Positions 1-8,244 of a DNA stretch of 64,000 bases are shown here, piece after piece (position 1 is the stretch's first letter; every line of letters starts with the position of its first letter). Made by a program: the position numbers and the translations under genes. This stretch comes from Clostridia bacterium. GTDB lineage: Bacteria; Bacillota; Clostridia; Oscillospirales; CAG-272. Location: assembly GCA_017624905.1 (NCBI GenBank), contig JAGAMD010000024.1, forward strand, positions 1 through 64,000, read 5' to 3'. The notes beneath the pieces were generated by a model that saw nothing but the letters and a program-made list of their open reading frames with translations, had not been told where the DNA came from and did not search any database.

Positions 1-132
1 AAGCCTGGTGATAACGTAACTATGACTGTTGAGCTTATCACACCTATCGCTATCGAAAAGCAACTTCGTTTTGCTATTCGTGAGGGTGGTAGAACAGTAG
101 GTTCAGGTACAGTTTCTGAAATCCTTGCATAA
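1..132 (+). CDS. tuf: Elongation factor Tu, C-terminal end (partial)
   Basis: The first 43 codons in frame 1 read as the last beta-barrel (domain III) of EF-Tu: the start [13 protein letters not shown], then [18 protein letters not shown], and the ending VSEILA before TAA. EF-Tu delivers aminoacyl-tRNA to the ribosome as a GTP complex. The GTPase domain lies before the window, so only domain III can be judged. A strong hairpin-T terminator follows 18 bp after the stop, so tuf ends its transcription unit here. The identification rests on the nearly invariant [12 protein letters not shown] segment. Confidence 0.95.
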   Translation, partial: KPGDNVTMTVELITPIAIEKQLRFAIREGGRTVGSGTVSEILA

Positions 133-150
133 TTAGGTTACTAGTTATAT

Positions 151-180
151 AAAAAAGAGCTTCTTTTGAAGCTCTTTTTT
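151..180 (+). terminator. Intrinsic terminator of tuf
   Basis: A 13-bp perfect stem (AAAAAAGAGCTTC pairing with its complement) with a TTTT loop ends in a run of T. It sits just after the tuf stop. Confidence 0.9.
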
Positions 181-214
181 CTTTATAATTCAACATAATT
201 TCACTTAAAATTCG

Positions 215-243
215 TTGACAAAACTCTTATTCTATTATAAAAT
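215..243 (+). promoter_or_regulatory. Sigma-A promoter for the SGNH hydrolase gene
   Basis: TTGACA at 215-220 and TAAAAT at 238-243 are separated by 17 bp. The gene starts 37 bp downstream, after an AAGGAAG ribosome binding site. Confidence 0.7.
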
Positions 244-280
244 TAATATATAAATATATATAAGGAAGAAAAATATAAAA

Positions 281-1369
281 ATGAACTATTTTGACACATA
301 TGTTTCGAACTCGTTAGCCCCTTCTAGTAATCAAAGCTATTTTTTGAGTGATGAAAAATGCGTATCACGTAGCTTTTATAAGGTTTATAATGGTGGAAAA
401 AACGAATATTCGTTTGTTTTTTCTAATGTTATTTACTCAACATTTGCAGATGGCAGCTATTCTCAAGCTAATTTGAAGTGCGATAAATGGGAAATTTTAA
501 GCCTAAAAGCACTAGTAATAGACTCAAAAACACGCGATTTTTCAACACCTAAAATTGTTCGTGAATATCAACTAACCTTTGATGGAAAAATATCAAAGGA
601 GATGGAAATTGAGGGTGAAATTTATACAGACGGCATAGTAATTAATGCAGAAAAAGACGATTATATTTGCCTCGAAATGGAGTTTGTGGGCAGTGGAAAA
701 ATGCCATATTTTGAGGAGCTTTGGATTCCGGCATACAGACTTGTTGATGATAAATGGATAGAAAACAAGCAAACTCCACTTGCTAATATGGTAGGAATTA
801 AGCGTGTTGTTAACAACAAAATAGGCTTTCTTGGCGACTCGATAACTGAAGGCATTGGTAGTGAAATAAACTCATATAAATGGTGGAACGCCATAATTGC
901 CGAGATTTCAGACGATAATAATTCATATTGGAATTTAGGCATAGGCTTTGGCCGTGCTGATGATATTGCAACTGATGGAATATGGCTCGACAGAGCAAAA
1001 AATATGGATATTGTTACTCTATGCATCGGTGTAAATGATATTTGTCAAGGCTTTAAAGCTGATAAAATTAAAGATAGTATTGAAAAAATCGTAAATATTT
1101 TGACCAAAAATAATGTAAAAGTAATACTTTTTACAGTCCCGCCATTTGATTATGACGAGGAAAAAAGAAAAAGATGGAACGAAGTTAACAATTTTATTAA
1201 CAATAAACTATCAAAAAAGGTTGAGGTTTTTGATACGGTTTCCATATGGGGACAAGATGCACCGAACGAGCACTTAGCACGCTATGGAGGGCATCCAAAT
1301 GAAGAAGGCTCACTCGAACTTGCTAAAACATTCATAGAAAAGAAATACTTTAAATCTATATATAACTAA
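281..1369 (+). CDS. SGNH/GDSL-type hydrolase (esterase-like), two-domain
   Basis: The 362-aa protein has no signal peptide. Residues about 1-170 form a beta-rich domain I do not recognise. Residues about 180-355 are an SGNH hydrolase domain: block I GDSITEG with nucleophile Ser187, a GVND block III (Gly250-Asp253) and block V GGHPNEEG with His338. These enzymes usually remove acyl or acetyl groups from carbohydrates or lipids, and the N-terminal domain may be a carbohydrate-side accessory. Oddly, the usual DxxH aspartate, three residues before the histidine, is Tyr335, so the triad is not canonical. The gene has its own promoter and terminator and is not in an operon. Substrate is unknown. 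Confidence 0.75.
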   Translation: MNYFDTYVSNSLAPSSNQSYFLSDEKCVSRSFYKVYNGGKNEYSFVFSNVIYSTFADGSYSQANLKCDKWEILSLKALVIDSKTRDFSTPKIVREYQLTFDGKISKEMEIEGEIYTDGIVINAEKDDYICLEMEFVGSGKMPYFEELWIPAYRLVDDKWIENKQTPLANMVGIKRVVNNKIGFLGDSITEGIGSEINSYKWWNAIIAEISDDNNSYWNLGIGFGRADDIATDGIWLDRAKNMDIVTLCIGVNDICQGFKADKIKDSIEKIVNILTKNNVKVILFTVPPFDYDEEKRKRWNEVNNFINNKLSKKVEVFDTVSIWGQDAPNEHLARYGGHPNEEGSLELAKTFIEKKYFKSIYN

Positions 1370-1370
1370 A

Positions 1371-1400
1371 AACAGCCGATTTTATTAAAAATTGGCTGTT
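1371..1400. terminator. Bidirectional terminator
   Basis: AACAGCC and GGCTGTT arms (10 paired positions with wobble) enclose an AT-rich loop, with A and T runs outside. It can serve the plus SGNH gene and the minus FAD/Rieske gene that converge here. Confidence 0.75.
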
Positions 1401-1449
1401 TTTCATCTCTTAATATAAATGAACGTATTAACATATGAGCATACATAAA

Positions 1450-2739
1450 TTAAAGATTTTTGTTTGCCGGTCCGTTTAAAACCTCACCATCACTATCAAA
1501 TTTAGAGCCATGACACGGACACTCCCATATTTTTTCATTCTTATTCCATTTTAATCTGCAACCAAGATGCGTACATCTTTTATTTGAAAAATTTAATATG
1601 CCAACTAAAGCTTCACCCATATTAACAATTAGTTGCTTTTTTAAAATGCTTCGTTGTGGTGAAAATAACTTTTCATACTTATTTTCTTTACCCGATATTA
1701 AATCGCAAATTAGTTCAGCTCCCACCATACTGCTTGTCATCCCCCATTTATTGAAACCGGTTATGACATAAATATTTTCATTTCTACCATAATATTTGCC
1801 TATATATGGAATACCGTCAAGCGTGATACAATCCTCGGTAGCCCATTTGCATTTAATCTTATTTCCGGGGAAATATTTGTTTGCTAACTCCTCTAGCTTT
1901 GCAAATCCATCACATTTTTTGCCTGTTCTATGCTTTTGTCCCCCAAATATTAAATAATCGCCATAGCTTCTTAGCGACAAAATTCCTTTGTCATCAATGT
2001 ACATTCCATCAAATTTTTTAGTGTTTTCAAGTGCTAATGCGTAGCTTTTTTCTTGATACATTTTAGCAAAATATAAGCCATGCTTGTCCATAAAAGGAAA
2101 GTGTGTTGCAAAAACTATTTTTTTAGCATCTATTCTATATTGTTCAGTATAGGCAGTCGTGCCTTTTATTTTGTCAATATGAGTGTTTTCATAAATGTTT
2201 AAATCCTTAGAAATTTCTTTCAAAAACTTTAAAGGGTTGAAGGATGCTTGGTTTTTGAATTTTATTGCTCCCAATGTATCAAATGGAAGCTCGGGACAAG
2301 ATACTAGCTCACAATCTATACCTATTTTTTCAAGTGCATTAAATTCATTTTCAAGCTTGTTTTTGTTGTCAAATGTGTAAATATAGCTATCACACTCAAC
2401 AAAATCGCAATCTATGTTTTTACAAAGCTTTTTATATTTACTAATAGCATCCTCGTTTGCCTCATAATATAGCTTAGCTATATCTCTGTTAAACTCTTTT
2501 AAAAGTCTGCCATATATAAAGCCGTGCAAAGAAGTTATTTTAGCTGTAGTGTTGGCAGTCGTTTTGTTGCAAATAACATCACTTTCAACCAAAATATAAT
2601 CAATTCCTTGTTTTTCAAGCATATAAGCACATAAAATACCTGCTATACCACCACCTATTATTAGTACATCACATTTCTTGTCGCCGTCAAGAGCGGGGAA
2701 GGATGGCATTGTAGTACTACCTTGCCAAATAGATCTCAA
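1450..2739 (-). CDS. FAD-dependent oxidoreductase with C-terminal Rieske [2Fe-2S] domain
   Basis: The 429-aa protein has a DAO-type FAD fold: GGGIAG at residues 29-34 and an acidic ESD at the end of strand 2. It ends in a Rieske domain with Cys389-x-His391 and Cys407-x2-His410 plus the extra cysteine pair (Cys394, Cys409) typical of Rieske folds. Members of this cytoplasmic family (DadA-like plus Rieske) probably pass electrons from FAD to the cluster; the substrate is unknown. The start is TTG at 2739, preceded by GAGGTGAT at 5-bp spacing. The conserved N-terminal pattern SIWxxxxxxPxFPxLxGD begins right after it, so the later ATG at 2709 is unlikely. The gene lies downstream of spoIVA, beyond a terminator. 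Confidence 0.85.
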   Translation of the reverse strand: MRSIWQGSTTMPSFPALDGDKKCDVLIIGGGIAGILCAYMLEKQGIDYILVESDVICNKTTANTTAKITSLHGFIYGRLLKEFNRDIAKLYYEANEDAISKYKKLCKNIDCDFVECDSYIYTFDNKNKLENEFNALEKIGIDCELVSCPELPFDTLGAIKFKNQASFNPLKFLKEISKDLNIYENTHIDKIKGTTAYTEQYRIDAKKIVFATHFPFMDKHGLYFAKMYQEKSYALALENTKKFDGMYIDDKGILSLRSYGDYLIFGGQKHRTGKKCDGFAKLEELANKYFPGNKIKCKWATEDCITLDGIPYIGKYYGRNENIYVITGFNKWGMTSSMVGAELICDLISGKENKYEKLFSPQRSILKKQLIVNMGEALVGILNFSNKRCTHLGCRLKWNKNEKIWECPCHGSKFDSDGEVLNGPANKNL

Positions 2740-2786
2740 AATATCACCTCAATTTTAATATTTTCCTTAGTTTGTCCCAAAAAATA

Positions 2787-2810
2787 AAAAGCACTCAAAA
2801 AAGTGCTTTT
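2787..2810 (-). terminator. Terminator of spoIVA
   Basis: Nine-bp stem AAAAGCACT/AGTGCTTTT with a six-base loop. On the minus strand the 3' arm runs into T-rich sequence just past the spoIVA stop. Confidence 0.8.
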
Positions 2811-2843
2811 TATTGTAATATAGCCACAGGGTAGCAAATTTTA

Positions 2844-4310
2844 TTATAAAAGAATACATATTAATCCATTTGAGCCTTCATTAATTACACGTGATAGTGT
2901 ATCAGAAAGCTTGTTTCTGGATTCTTGGGAAATATGTTCAAGCTTTGCGTGAATACCATCGTTAACAAGCTCATAAAGGGACTTACCAAACATTTTGGAT
3001 TCCCATAGCTTTTTAGGATCATCCTCAAACTCTTCAAGCATATTTTTAACTATTTCTTCACTTTGCTCAGCACTGCCAACAATAGGATTAATTTCAGTGT
3101 TAATATTAGCTCTTATTAAATGAATTGATGGAGCTGATGCCTTTAGCTTAACACCATACGAGCCTGCTTGCTTAACTATTTCAGGCTCTTCAAGAGTCAT
3201 ATCGTCAACATCCGGCAAAACAATGCCGTACCCTCCTTGGTTAACCTCATAAATAGCATCTGCAAACTTATCGTATTCCTTTTTAACCTCCGCAAGCTCC
3301 TTAATATTTAAGAATAAATCCTCATCGTCCTTTATTTCTATACCACAGAGCTCACTCATAATTTGATAATATAGCTTTGGAAGTAAATTAATAGTTATTT
3401 CAATTTCGCCTGTGCCAAGGTTAGCTTTTAATTTAGGCGTGCCACAAATGTTTTCGTTTTCCGAAAGTGATTCGATGCACTTTTTAGCATCATCAATTTT
3501 TTCAACATTTAAAATCGCATTTTTTATCGAATTTAATAGGCTAAGCTTTAGCCAATGATTGGTATCGAGAGAGGTAATATATTTTGGTAAAATAAACTTG
3601 ATTTCATTTATAGCAAATTGACCTAAAATAAGCTCAAAAATGCCTTCGAAATCTTCATTTGTTAGCTCAAGAGCATTAACAAGAGCAACAGGAGCAGTAT
3701 ATTTTTCCTCTAGAGAAATCGCAAGTGCTTGTGCGTTTTCGTCGAGGGGAGTGGCTGAATTTAATACAATCACAAATGGCTTGTTCAGCTCTTTTAGCTC
3801 ATCGACTATACGTTTTTCAGATTTTTCATATGCTTCTCTTGATAGTTCGCCGATAGTGCCATCGGTTGTTAGAACAATTCCAACGGTAGAGTGGTCGCAA
3901 ATTACCTTTTTAGTGCCAAATTCAGCTGCCTTTTCAAACTCCATTGGCTTTTTATCCCAAGGAGTCATAACCATTCGTGGGCCATCGTTTTCCTCGCCCC
4001 CAATAGCACCGTCAACCATATATCCAACACAATCAATAAGCCTTACCTTCATGTTTGAGCTTCCTAGGCAGATATTAACCGCCTCATCGGGAATGAATTT
4101 TGGCTCGGTTGTCATAATAGTCTTACCTGAACCACTTTGAGGAGTTTCATCCTTGGCTCTTTCTCTGTCGTATTCTGACTCTATATTAGGAATAACAAGT
4201 GAGTCCATAAATTTTTTAACAAATGTTGATTTTCCACTTCGCACGGGTCCAACAACCCCAATATAGATTTCGCCATTTGTCCTTTTTGCAATATCGTCGT
4301 ATATGTTCAT
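2844..4310 (-). CDS. spoIVA: Stage IV sporulation protein A (spore coat basement ATPase)
   Basis: The 488-aa protein matches SpoIVA in length (492 aa in Bacillus subtilis). It has the characteristic N-terminus with Walker A GPVRSGKST at residues 21-29, a TRAFAC-type GTPase-like fold evolved for ATP hydrolysis, and the conserved C-terminal region used for polymerisation. SpoIVA forms the basement layer of the coat on the outer forespore membrane, anchored by SpoVM; it is made in the mother cell, usually under sigma-E. It is the clearest evidence that this organism makes endospores. ATG start. The three membrane-protein genes lie upstream on the same strand, separated by a terminator, so spoIVA probably has its own promoter. 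Confidence 0.97.
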   Translation of the reverse strand: MNIYDDIAKRTNGEIYIGVVGPVRSGKSTFVKKFMDSLVIPNIESEYDRERAKDETPQSGSGKTIMTTEPKFIPDEAVNICLGSSNMKVRLIDCVGYMVDGAIGGEENDGPRMVMTPWDKKPMEFEKAAEFGTKKVICDHSTVGIVLTTDGTIGELSREAYEKSEKRIVDELKELNKPFVIVLNSATPLDENAQALAISLEEKYTAPVALVNALELTNEDFEGIFELILGQFAINEIKFILPKYITSLDTNHWLKLSLLNSIKNAILNVEKIDDAKKCIESLSENENICGTPKLKANLGTGEIEITINLLPKLYYQIMSELCGIEIKDDEDLFLNIKELAEVKKEYDKFADAIYEVNQGGYGIVLPDVDDMTLEEPEIVKQAGSYGVKLKASAPSIHLIRANINTEINPIVGSAEQSEEIVKNMLEEFEDDPKKLWESKMFGKSLYELVNDGIHAKLEHISQESRNKLSDTLSRVINEGSNGLICILL

Positions 4311-4382
4311 TATAGTTCCCGTCCTTTTTGGAATATTAATTTATTAAATCATATTCCTTGTCAAGGAAAAATATGCAAAAAG

Positions 4383-4410
4383 AAAACGCATCTCAAAAGA
4401 AATGCGTTTT
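4383..4410 (-). terminator. Terminator of the three-gene membrane-protein operon
   Basis: AAAACGCAT/ATGCGTTTT stem with an AAAA loop and one internal mismatch, just after the stop at 4414 and followed on the minus strand by T-rich sequence. Confidence 0.8.
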
Positions 4411-4413
4411 TAT

Positions 4414-5055
4414 TTATTGAAATAGCGGAAGTAAGAATTTTGCAATCAATGCAAAAATACCACCAAGCTTAGCAAGTGCAAAAATCATTGAAATAGCTAT
4501 AGGAATTAGAGCTAAAACCAAAGATAATATAGAAGCTATCAAATTACTTGCTAAAATTACAATCATAGAAACAAGAGAAGAGGTATTTGCTATATTGCCA
4601 ACCATGTCTCTGTTTTTGTTTTTGCTTTTGTCGATAGATGCAAAAACCAATCCCATTATCTGTGGCGGAATGTTAAATATCATATTGAGAAAAATGATAA
4701 TTGAAGAAATAACCAATACCACAACGGAAATTGTAATAGAAATTGGTGCAGCGACAAGACCTATAAGTAATGAAAAGACAGAAATAATCGGTGTTAATAT
4801 TAGGTCAAGCGAGACTGCAACACCGGCATTTAAAATAGAAAACAGAGAAATAATAGCACAAGCTAAAGAAAGGATAGCAAATACCTTAATTCGTTTTTCT
4901 TTTTTAGTAGCCTTTTTCTTTGTCTTTTTATTTTTAGAAACAGGAACAATAGAGGTTTTGTCCTCGTAAACAACCAAGCTAGCTTGTACGGGAACAATTT
5001 CACCCTTTTCTGTCGCCACAATTTCACCTTTATATGTATCTAATTTATTGTCCAT
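4414..5055 (-). CDS. Integral membrane protein of unknown function (operon gene 3)
   Basis: The 213-aa protein is not recognised. Residues 1-50 are soluble: acidic and valine-rich, then a lysine-rich stretch (KNKKTKKKATKKEKR), then about five or six hydrophobic segments. The basic stretch before the first helix suggests a cytoplasmic N-terminus. A loop rich in Lys and Asn (IDKSKNKNRD) sits mid-way. It is the last gene of a tight three-gene operon (12-bp gap from the gene before), with an ATG start and GAGGT ribosome site. Its build (charged tail, then two helical hairpins) resembles its two neighbours, but it lacks their cysteine cluster. Confidence 0.6.
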   Translation of the reverse strand: MDNKLDTYKGEIVATEKGEIVPVQASLVVYEDKTSIVPVSKNKKTKKKATKKEKRIKVFAILSLACAIISLFSILNAGVAVSLDLILTPIISVFSLLIGLVAAPISITISVVVLVISSIIIFLNMIFNIPPQIMGLVFASIDKSKNKNRDMVGNIANTSSLVSMIVILASNLIASILSLVLALIPIAISMIFALAKLGGIFALIAKFLLPLFQ

Positions 5056-5067
5056 AAATACCTCACA

Positions 5068-5664
5068 TTAAATGAAGACTGCCAAAACAGCACCAACAAT
5101 GGTGGTTATAATTGCTAAAAATCCACCGCCCATAGTTGTTACAAAGTTAGCAACTGTTGGGAATAGGTCAAATACTATAAATGAAATAACAATAATGCCA
5201 AGATTAATGAGTGAAAGCACTCCACCAAGGAGCGAAACGATAAGACCCGACAAAGAAAGACCATTAACGGTTTTAGATTTTATTAAATCGAAAATGAACA
5301 AGCCTGTGCCAATTATTGATAAGAAAAATGCAAAGAAAATGAAAATAGCAAAAATCTTAAACATAGGTGTTGGACCGGCACAAACACAGCACAAGCAAGA
5401 AAAAGTGCCACAAATAAGCGATATTATATTCATAAATGGATGCTTGAATCTAACATCGATAGGATAGTTTTCACTATCGTGATAATACTCGCCTGTTTTT
5501 AAAAGAATATCATATTCTTCGTCGTTTGAGATTACAATGGGATACTTAGCAGAATCTTTTTTGTTTTCTACCATCTTATTATCGTTCTCAATGGGAACAA
5601 GTCTTCCTTCATCAGTGGAGTTATTTTCAACTTCATTGTTTTTTTCTTTTTCTAAATTTTCCAT
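5068..5664 (-). CDS. DUF4190-like membrane protein with Cys cluster (operon gene 2)
   Basis: The 198-aa protein has a long acidic, Asn/Lys-rich N-terminal tail (about 75 residues) and then about four membrane segments in the two-hairpin pattern seen in DUF4190-like proteins. A cluster of closely spaced cysteines (CGTFSCLCCVCAG) ends the first helix. Start chosen at ATG 5664 because AAGGAGGAG lies directly before it; an upstream in-frame TTG would put that ribosome site inside the gene. Function unknown; the family is often annotated only as a membrane protein. It sits 33 bp after gene 1 of the operon. Confidence 0.6.
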   Translation of the reverse strand: MENLEKEKNNEVENNSTDEGRLVPIENDNKMVENKKDSAKYPIVISNDEEYDILLKTGEYYHDSENYPIDVRFKHPFMNIISLICGTFSCLCCVCAGPTPMFKIFAIFIFFAFFLSIIGTGLFIFDLIKSKTVNGLSLSGLIVSLLGGVLSLINLGIIVISFIVFDLFPTVANFVTTMGGGFLAIITTIVGAVLAVFI

Positions 5665-5697
5665 AACTCCTCCTTTTAAAGTAAAATTCAACTAAAA

Positions 5698-6267
5698 TTA
5701 AAGACCTAATGTACTAGCAATAAATGTTATTGCCTCGTCTAAATATGGCTTTAAAAGTGGCTTGATGGCTAAACCAAAAAGCAAAGAGCCGGCAACTCTT
5801 ACTAATGTTGCTAATACAATACATATACTATAAATCGTGCTGATTATAGCAGAAACTGAAAAGTTGTTATGACCATTGTATTTTTTATCAAGCACCAAAA
5901 AAGTGATAGCCAATGCTAAAAATAGTAGCTGTATTGGTAAGAAAATAGGGAAGGAAAACGGTGTGCAACAGCAAATTAAACAAAGAAATCCAAAAAATAC
6001 TGAAATTAATCCAAGAAAAAATGTACCATTTAGCTTTTTCTTTGCTTTTTTGCCTTCGCCCTTGCTTTCTTTATTCTTATCTTCTGTATTATTTTCATGC
6101 TCGTCCATTCCAACAAGAGTAGATGCACCGGCAATAATAGCTTCAGCTAATTGCTCGTCGGAAACGGACTCAATATCGACATCTATAATGGAGCCAATTA
6201 TGGCATCGGCAATAGTTTCTTCAGGCTTTTCATCGGATTGTTCAGGGGTGATTTTTTTCTCGTCCAT
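5698..6267 (-). CDS. DUF4190-like membrane protein with Cys cluster (operon gene 1)
   Basis: The 189-aa protein begins with an acidic tail of about 75 residues (many Glu, Asp and Ser) and a short KKAKKK patch. About four hydrophobic helices follow, the first ending in CLICCCTPF. The order and cysteine cluster mirror the next gene, so the two look like ancient paralogues. Good ribosome site AAGGAG and ATG start. The acidic cytoplasmic tail could be a docking region, but that is inference; no catalytic motif is visible. Confidence 0.6.
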   Translation of the reverse strand: MDEKKITPEQSDEKPEETIADAIIGSIIDVDIESVSDEQLAEAIIAGASTLVGMDEHENNTEDKNKESKGEGKKAKKKLNGTFFLGLISVFFGFLCLICCCTPFSFPIFLPIQLLFLALAITFLVLDKKYNGHNNFSVSAIISTIYSICIVLATLVRVAGSLLFGLAIKPLLKPYLDEAITFIASTLGL

Positions 6268-6343
6268 ACCATTTTCTCCTTATGTTATTATATTTATATA
6301 ATATCATAAAATCGAAAAAAATCAAGACTTCAGTCAAAAAATG

Positions 6344-6372
6344 TTCCAATATCGCCAAATGTGTGGTACAAT
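6344..6372 (+). promoter_or_regulatory. Promoter for the DUF2752 gene
   Basis: TTCCAA (6344-6349), 17 bp, TACAAT (6367-6372), with a TG extended -10 element. The ATG lies 20 bp further on behind a GAGGTGAG ribosome site. Confidence 0.55.
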
Positions 6373-6391
6373 ATAAAGGTGAGGTGAGAAA

Positions 6392-6799
6392 ATGAAAAAA
6401 CGTGTAGGATATTGGCTACTTATTAACGCAATAGTGCTAGTTAGTGTAATATGCTTTTTTCTTGGAGTTGGGCTACTTAGGTCGCTTGGATTGACCGGCT
6501 GTAGCTTCTATGAAAATATGCATCTATATTGTCCCGGCTGCGGTGGTACTCGTGCACTTGAGAGCCTTTTGCATTTTGATATAATATCATCGTTAAAATA
6601 TAATGCGATTTTACTACCGGGAATTATATTGTTTGTTTATTACGATTTAAGATCATTACTTGCACTTTGGCTTTGTGATGACAAATATTTTTTGGAAAAT
6701 AAATACATACCGGTTTTGGCATATGTAATATTCACAGTTTTGCATTTTATTGTAAGAAATGTATTACTTGTTTGTGGAATTGACCTAATGCTACTTTAA
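6392..6799 (+). CDS. DUF2752 family membrane protein
   Basis: The 135-aa protein has three or four membrane helices and the DUF2752 signature CPGCGGTRA after the first helix. Two cysteines in that motif and one just before (GCSFYEN) may bind a metal or form a disulfide. The family is common in Firmicutes and Bacteroidetes and has no established function. Single gene with its own promoter. Confidence 0.85.
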   Translation: MKKRVGYWLLINAIVLVSVICFFLGVGLLRSLGLTGCSFYENMHLYCPGCGGTRALESLLHFDIISSLKYNAILLPGIILFVYYDLRSLLALWLCDDKYFLENKYIPVLAYVIFTVLHFIVRNVLLVCGIDLMLL

Positions 6800-6815
6800 C
6801 AAAAAATAAAACATC

Positions 6816-6844
6816 TTGACATAACAATATTTATATGATATAAT
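6816..6844 (+). promoter_or_regulatory. Consensus sigma-A promoter for the CBS-domain protein
   Basis: Perfect TTGACA (6816-6821) and TATAAT (6839-6844) with a 17-bp spacer, 34 bp before the ATG. Confidence 0.85.
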
Positions 6845-6878
6845 CATTACAATTATTTTTGAAAGGACTTTATTTAAA

Positions 6879-8210
6879 ATGGACCCTGCCCCTACTAATA
6901 TTTTACCACTGTTTGCAAGCTTTGGACCTAAAGAGATTGGCTTTGTTGCCGCTATGATAGTATTGCTTGTATTTTCAGGATTTTTCTCTTCAACTGAAAC
7001 AGCATTTACATCATTCAATAAAATTAGAATGAAAAATCTTGCACAAGGCGGAAGCAAGCGTGCAACACTTGTTACAAAAATCGAAAGCAAATATGACAGA
7101 TTTTTAACTAGTGTATTGGTTGGTAATAATATAGTAAACATTTCGCTATCTTCAATAGCAACAATTTTCTTCATAGGACTTTTTAAGGATGCTAATTTTT
7201 CCGATCCTGACAGCATCGGTTCAACAGTTTCTACAGTAGTTATCACAGTAGCTGTTCTTATTTTTGGTGAAATATCACCAAAGGTTATCGCAAGACAAAA
7301 CGCAGATAAAATGGCTATGCTACTTGCACCATTTATTAACGCTATTATAATTATTTTAATGCCACTTAGCCTTGTTTTTGGCGGTTGGAGTAAGCTCCTT
7401 AGCAAAATATTCCGCTCAAAGGAGCAAAGTGCATATACAGAAGAAGAGCTTATCACTATCGTTGATGAAGCAGAGGAGGACGGTACTCTTGAATCAGAGG
7501 AGGGAGACCTTATTCGTTCTGCAATTGAGTTTAACGATGTGTGTGCCGGAGATATTTTGACACCCCGTGTCGATATTTGTGCAATTTCAAAGGATGAAAC
7601 TGTACCTAATATAGCAAAAATCTTTATCGAAAATGCATATTCACGTCTACCTGTTTATGACGAGGATTTAGACGATATTATTGGTATTTTGCACGAGAAG
7701 GATTTCTTTATTGCATACCATAATAATAACAAAACAATTACAAAGCATTTAAAAAAGCCTGTCCACGTGTCCGAGCATATTAAAATTGCCGACCTACTAC
7801 AAGTTCTCAAATCAAAAAAATGTCATATGGCAGTTGTTGTTGACGAGTTCGGTGGTACAATGGGAATTGTTACAATGGAGGACATTATTGAGGAGCTTAT
7901 CGGTGATGTTTTTGATGAGCACGACGAGATTTCTGAGGACTATAAGGAGCTTCCAGACGGTAGCTATATAGTTAAAGGCTCAGCTGAGCTTGATAACTTC
8001 CTTGAAAAGTTTGAAACAGTAGTTGAAGACGACGAGGATATGCCACAAACAGTAAACGGCTTAATTATGAAGGAGCTTGGCTCATTCCCACATGTTGGAG
8101 ACAGCTTTGATTATCAAAATCTTAAGATTGAAATTAAAAAAATTGGCACAAAACGCATAGAAGAAATTAAGGTTACAAAAATAGAAAACGAGGAAAAAGG
8201 TGCAGAATAA
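6879..8210 (+). CDS. Hemolysin/CorC-type membrane protein with CBS domains
   Basis: The 443-aa protein follows the CNNM/CorC layout. A DUF21 membrane domain (residues about 15-195, with FSSTETAFTSFNKIR after the first helix) is followed by two CBS domains (about 215-345; LTPRVDICAI and VVDEFGGTMGIVTMEDIIEE are typical) and a CorC_HlyC C-terminal domain. Homologues are linked to Mg2+ or Co2+ efflux, with the CBS pair sensing adenine nucleotides; hemolysin is a historical label. The next gene follows after 34 bp, so they may be cotranscribed. Confidence 0.9.
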   Translation: MDPAPTNILPLFASFGPKEIGFVAAMIVLLVFSGFFSSTETAFTSFNKIRMKNLAQGGSKRATLVTKIESKYDRFLTSVLVGNNIVNISLSSIATIFFIGLFKDANFSDPDSIGSTVSTVVITVAVLIFGEISPKVIARQNADKMAMLLAPFINAIIIILMPLSLVFGGWSKLLSKIFRSKEQSAYTEEELITIVDEAEEDGTLESEEGDLIRSAIEFNDVCAGDILTPRVDICAISKDETVPNIAKIFIENAYSRLPVYDEDLDDIIGILHEKDFFIAYHNNNKTITKHLKKPVHVSEHIKIADLLQVLKSKKCHMAVVVDEFGGTMGIVTMEDIIEELIGDVFDEHDEISEDYKELPDGSYIVKGSAELDNFLEKFETVVEDDEDMPQTVNGLIMKELGSFPHVGDSFDYQNLKIEIKKIGTKRIEEIKVTKIENEEKGAE

Positions 8211-8244
8211 GCACCTTTTTTCGAGAAATAACAAGGAGAAGAGT

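Noticed and set aside
661-1026. Long minus-strand open frame inside the SGNH hydrolase gene
   Set aside because: It is a shadow of a well-supported plus-strand gene; no ribosome site and no recognisable protein.
3640-4140. 166-codon plus-strand frame opposite spoIVA
   Set aside because: Ser/Phe/Ile-rich antisense product of a conserved gene, no ribosome site.
6791-7456. 221-codon minus-strand frame opposite the CBS-domain gene
   Set aside because: Antisense frame over the conserved DUF21 domain; Ser/Ile-rich with no start signal.
8200-8244. Longer start for the HAD phosphatase
   Set aside because: The extra 15 codons overlap the previous gene and hide the AAGGAG ribosome site that serves ATG 8245.
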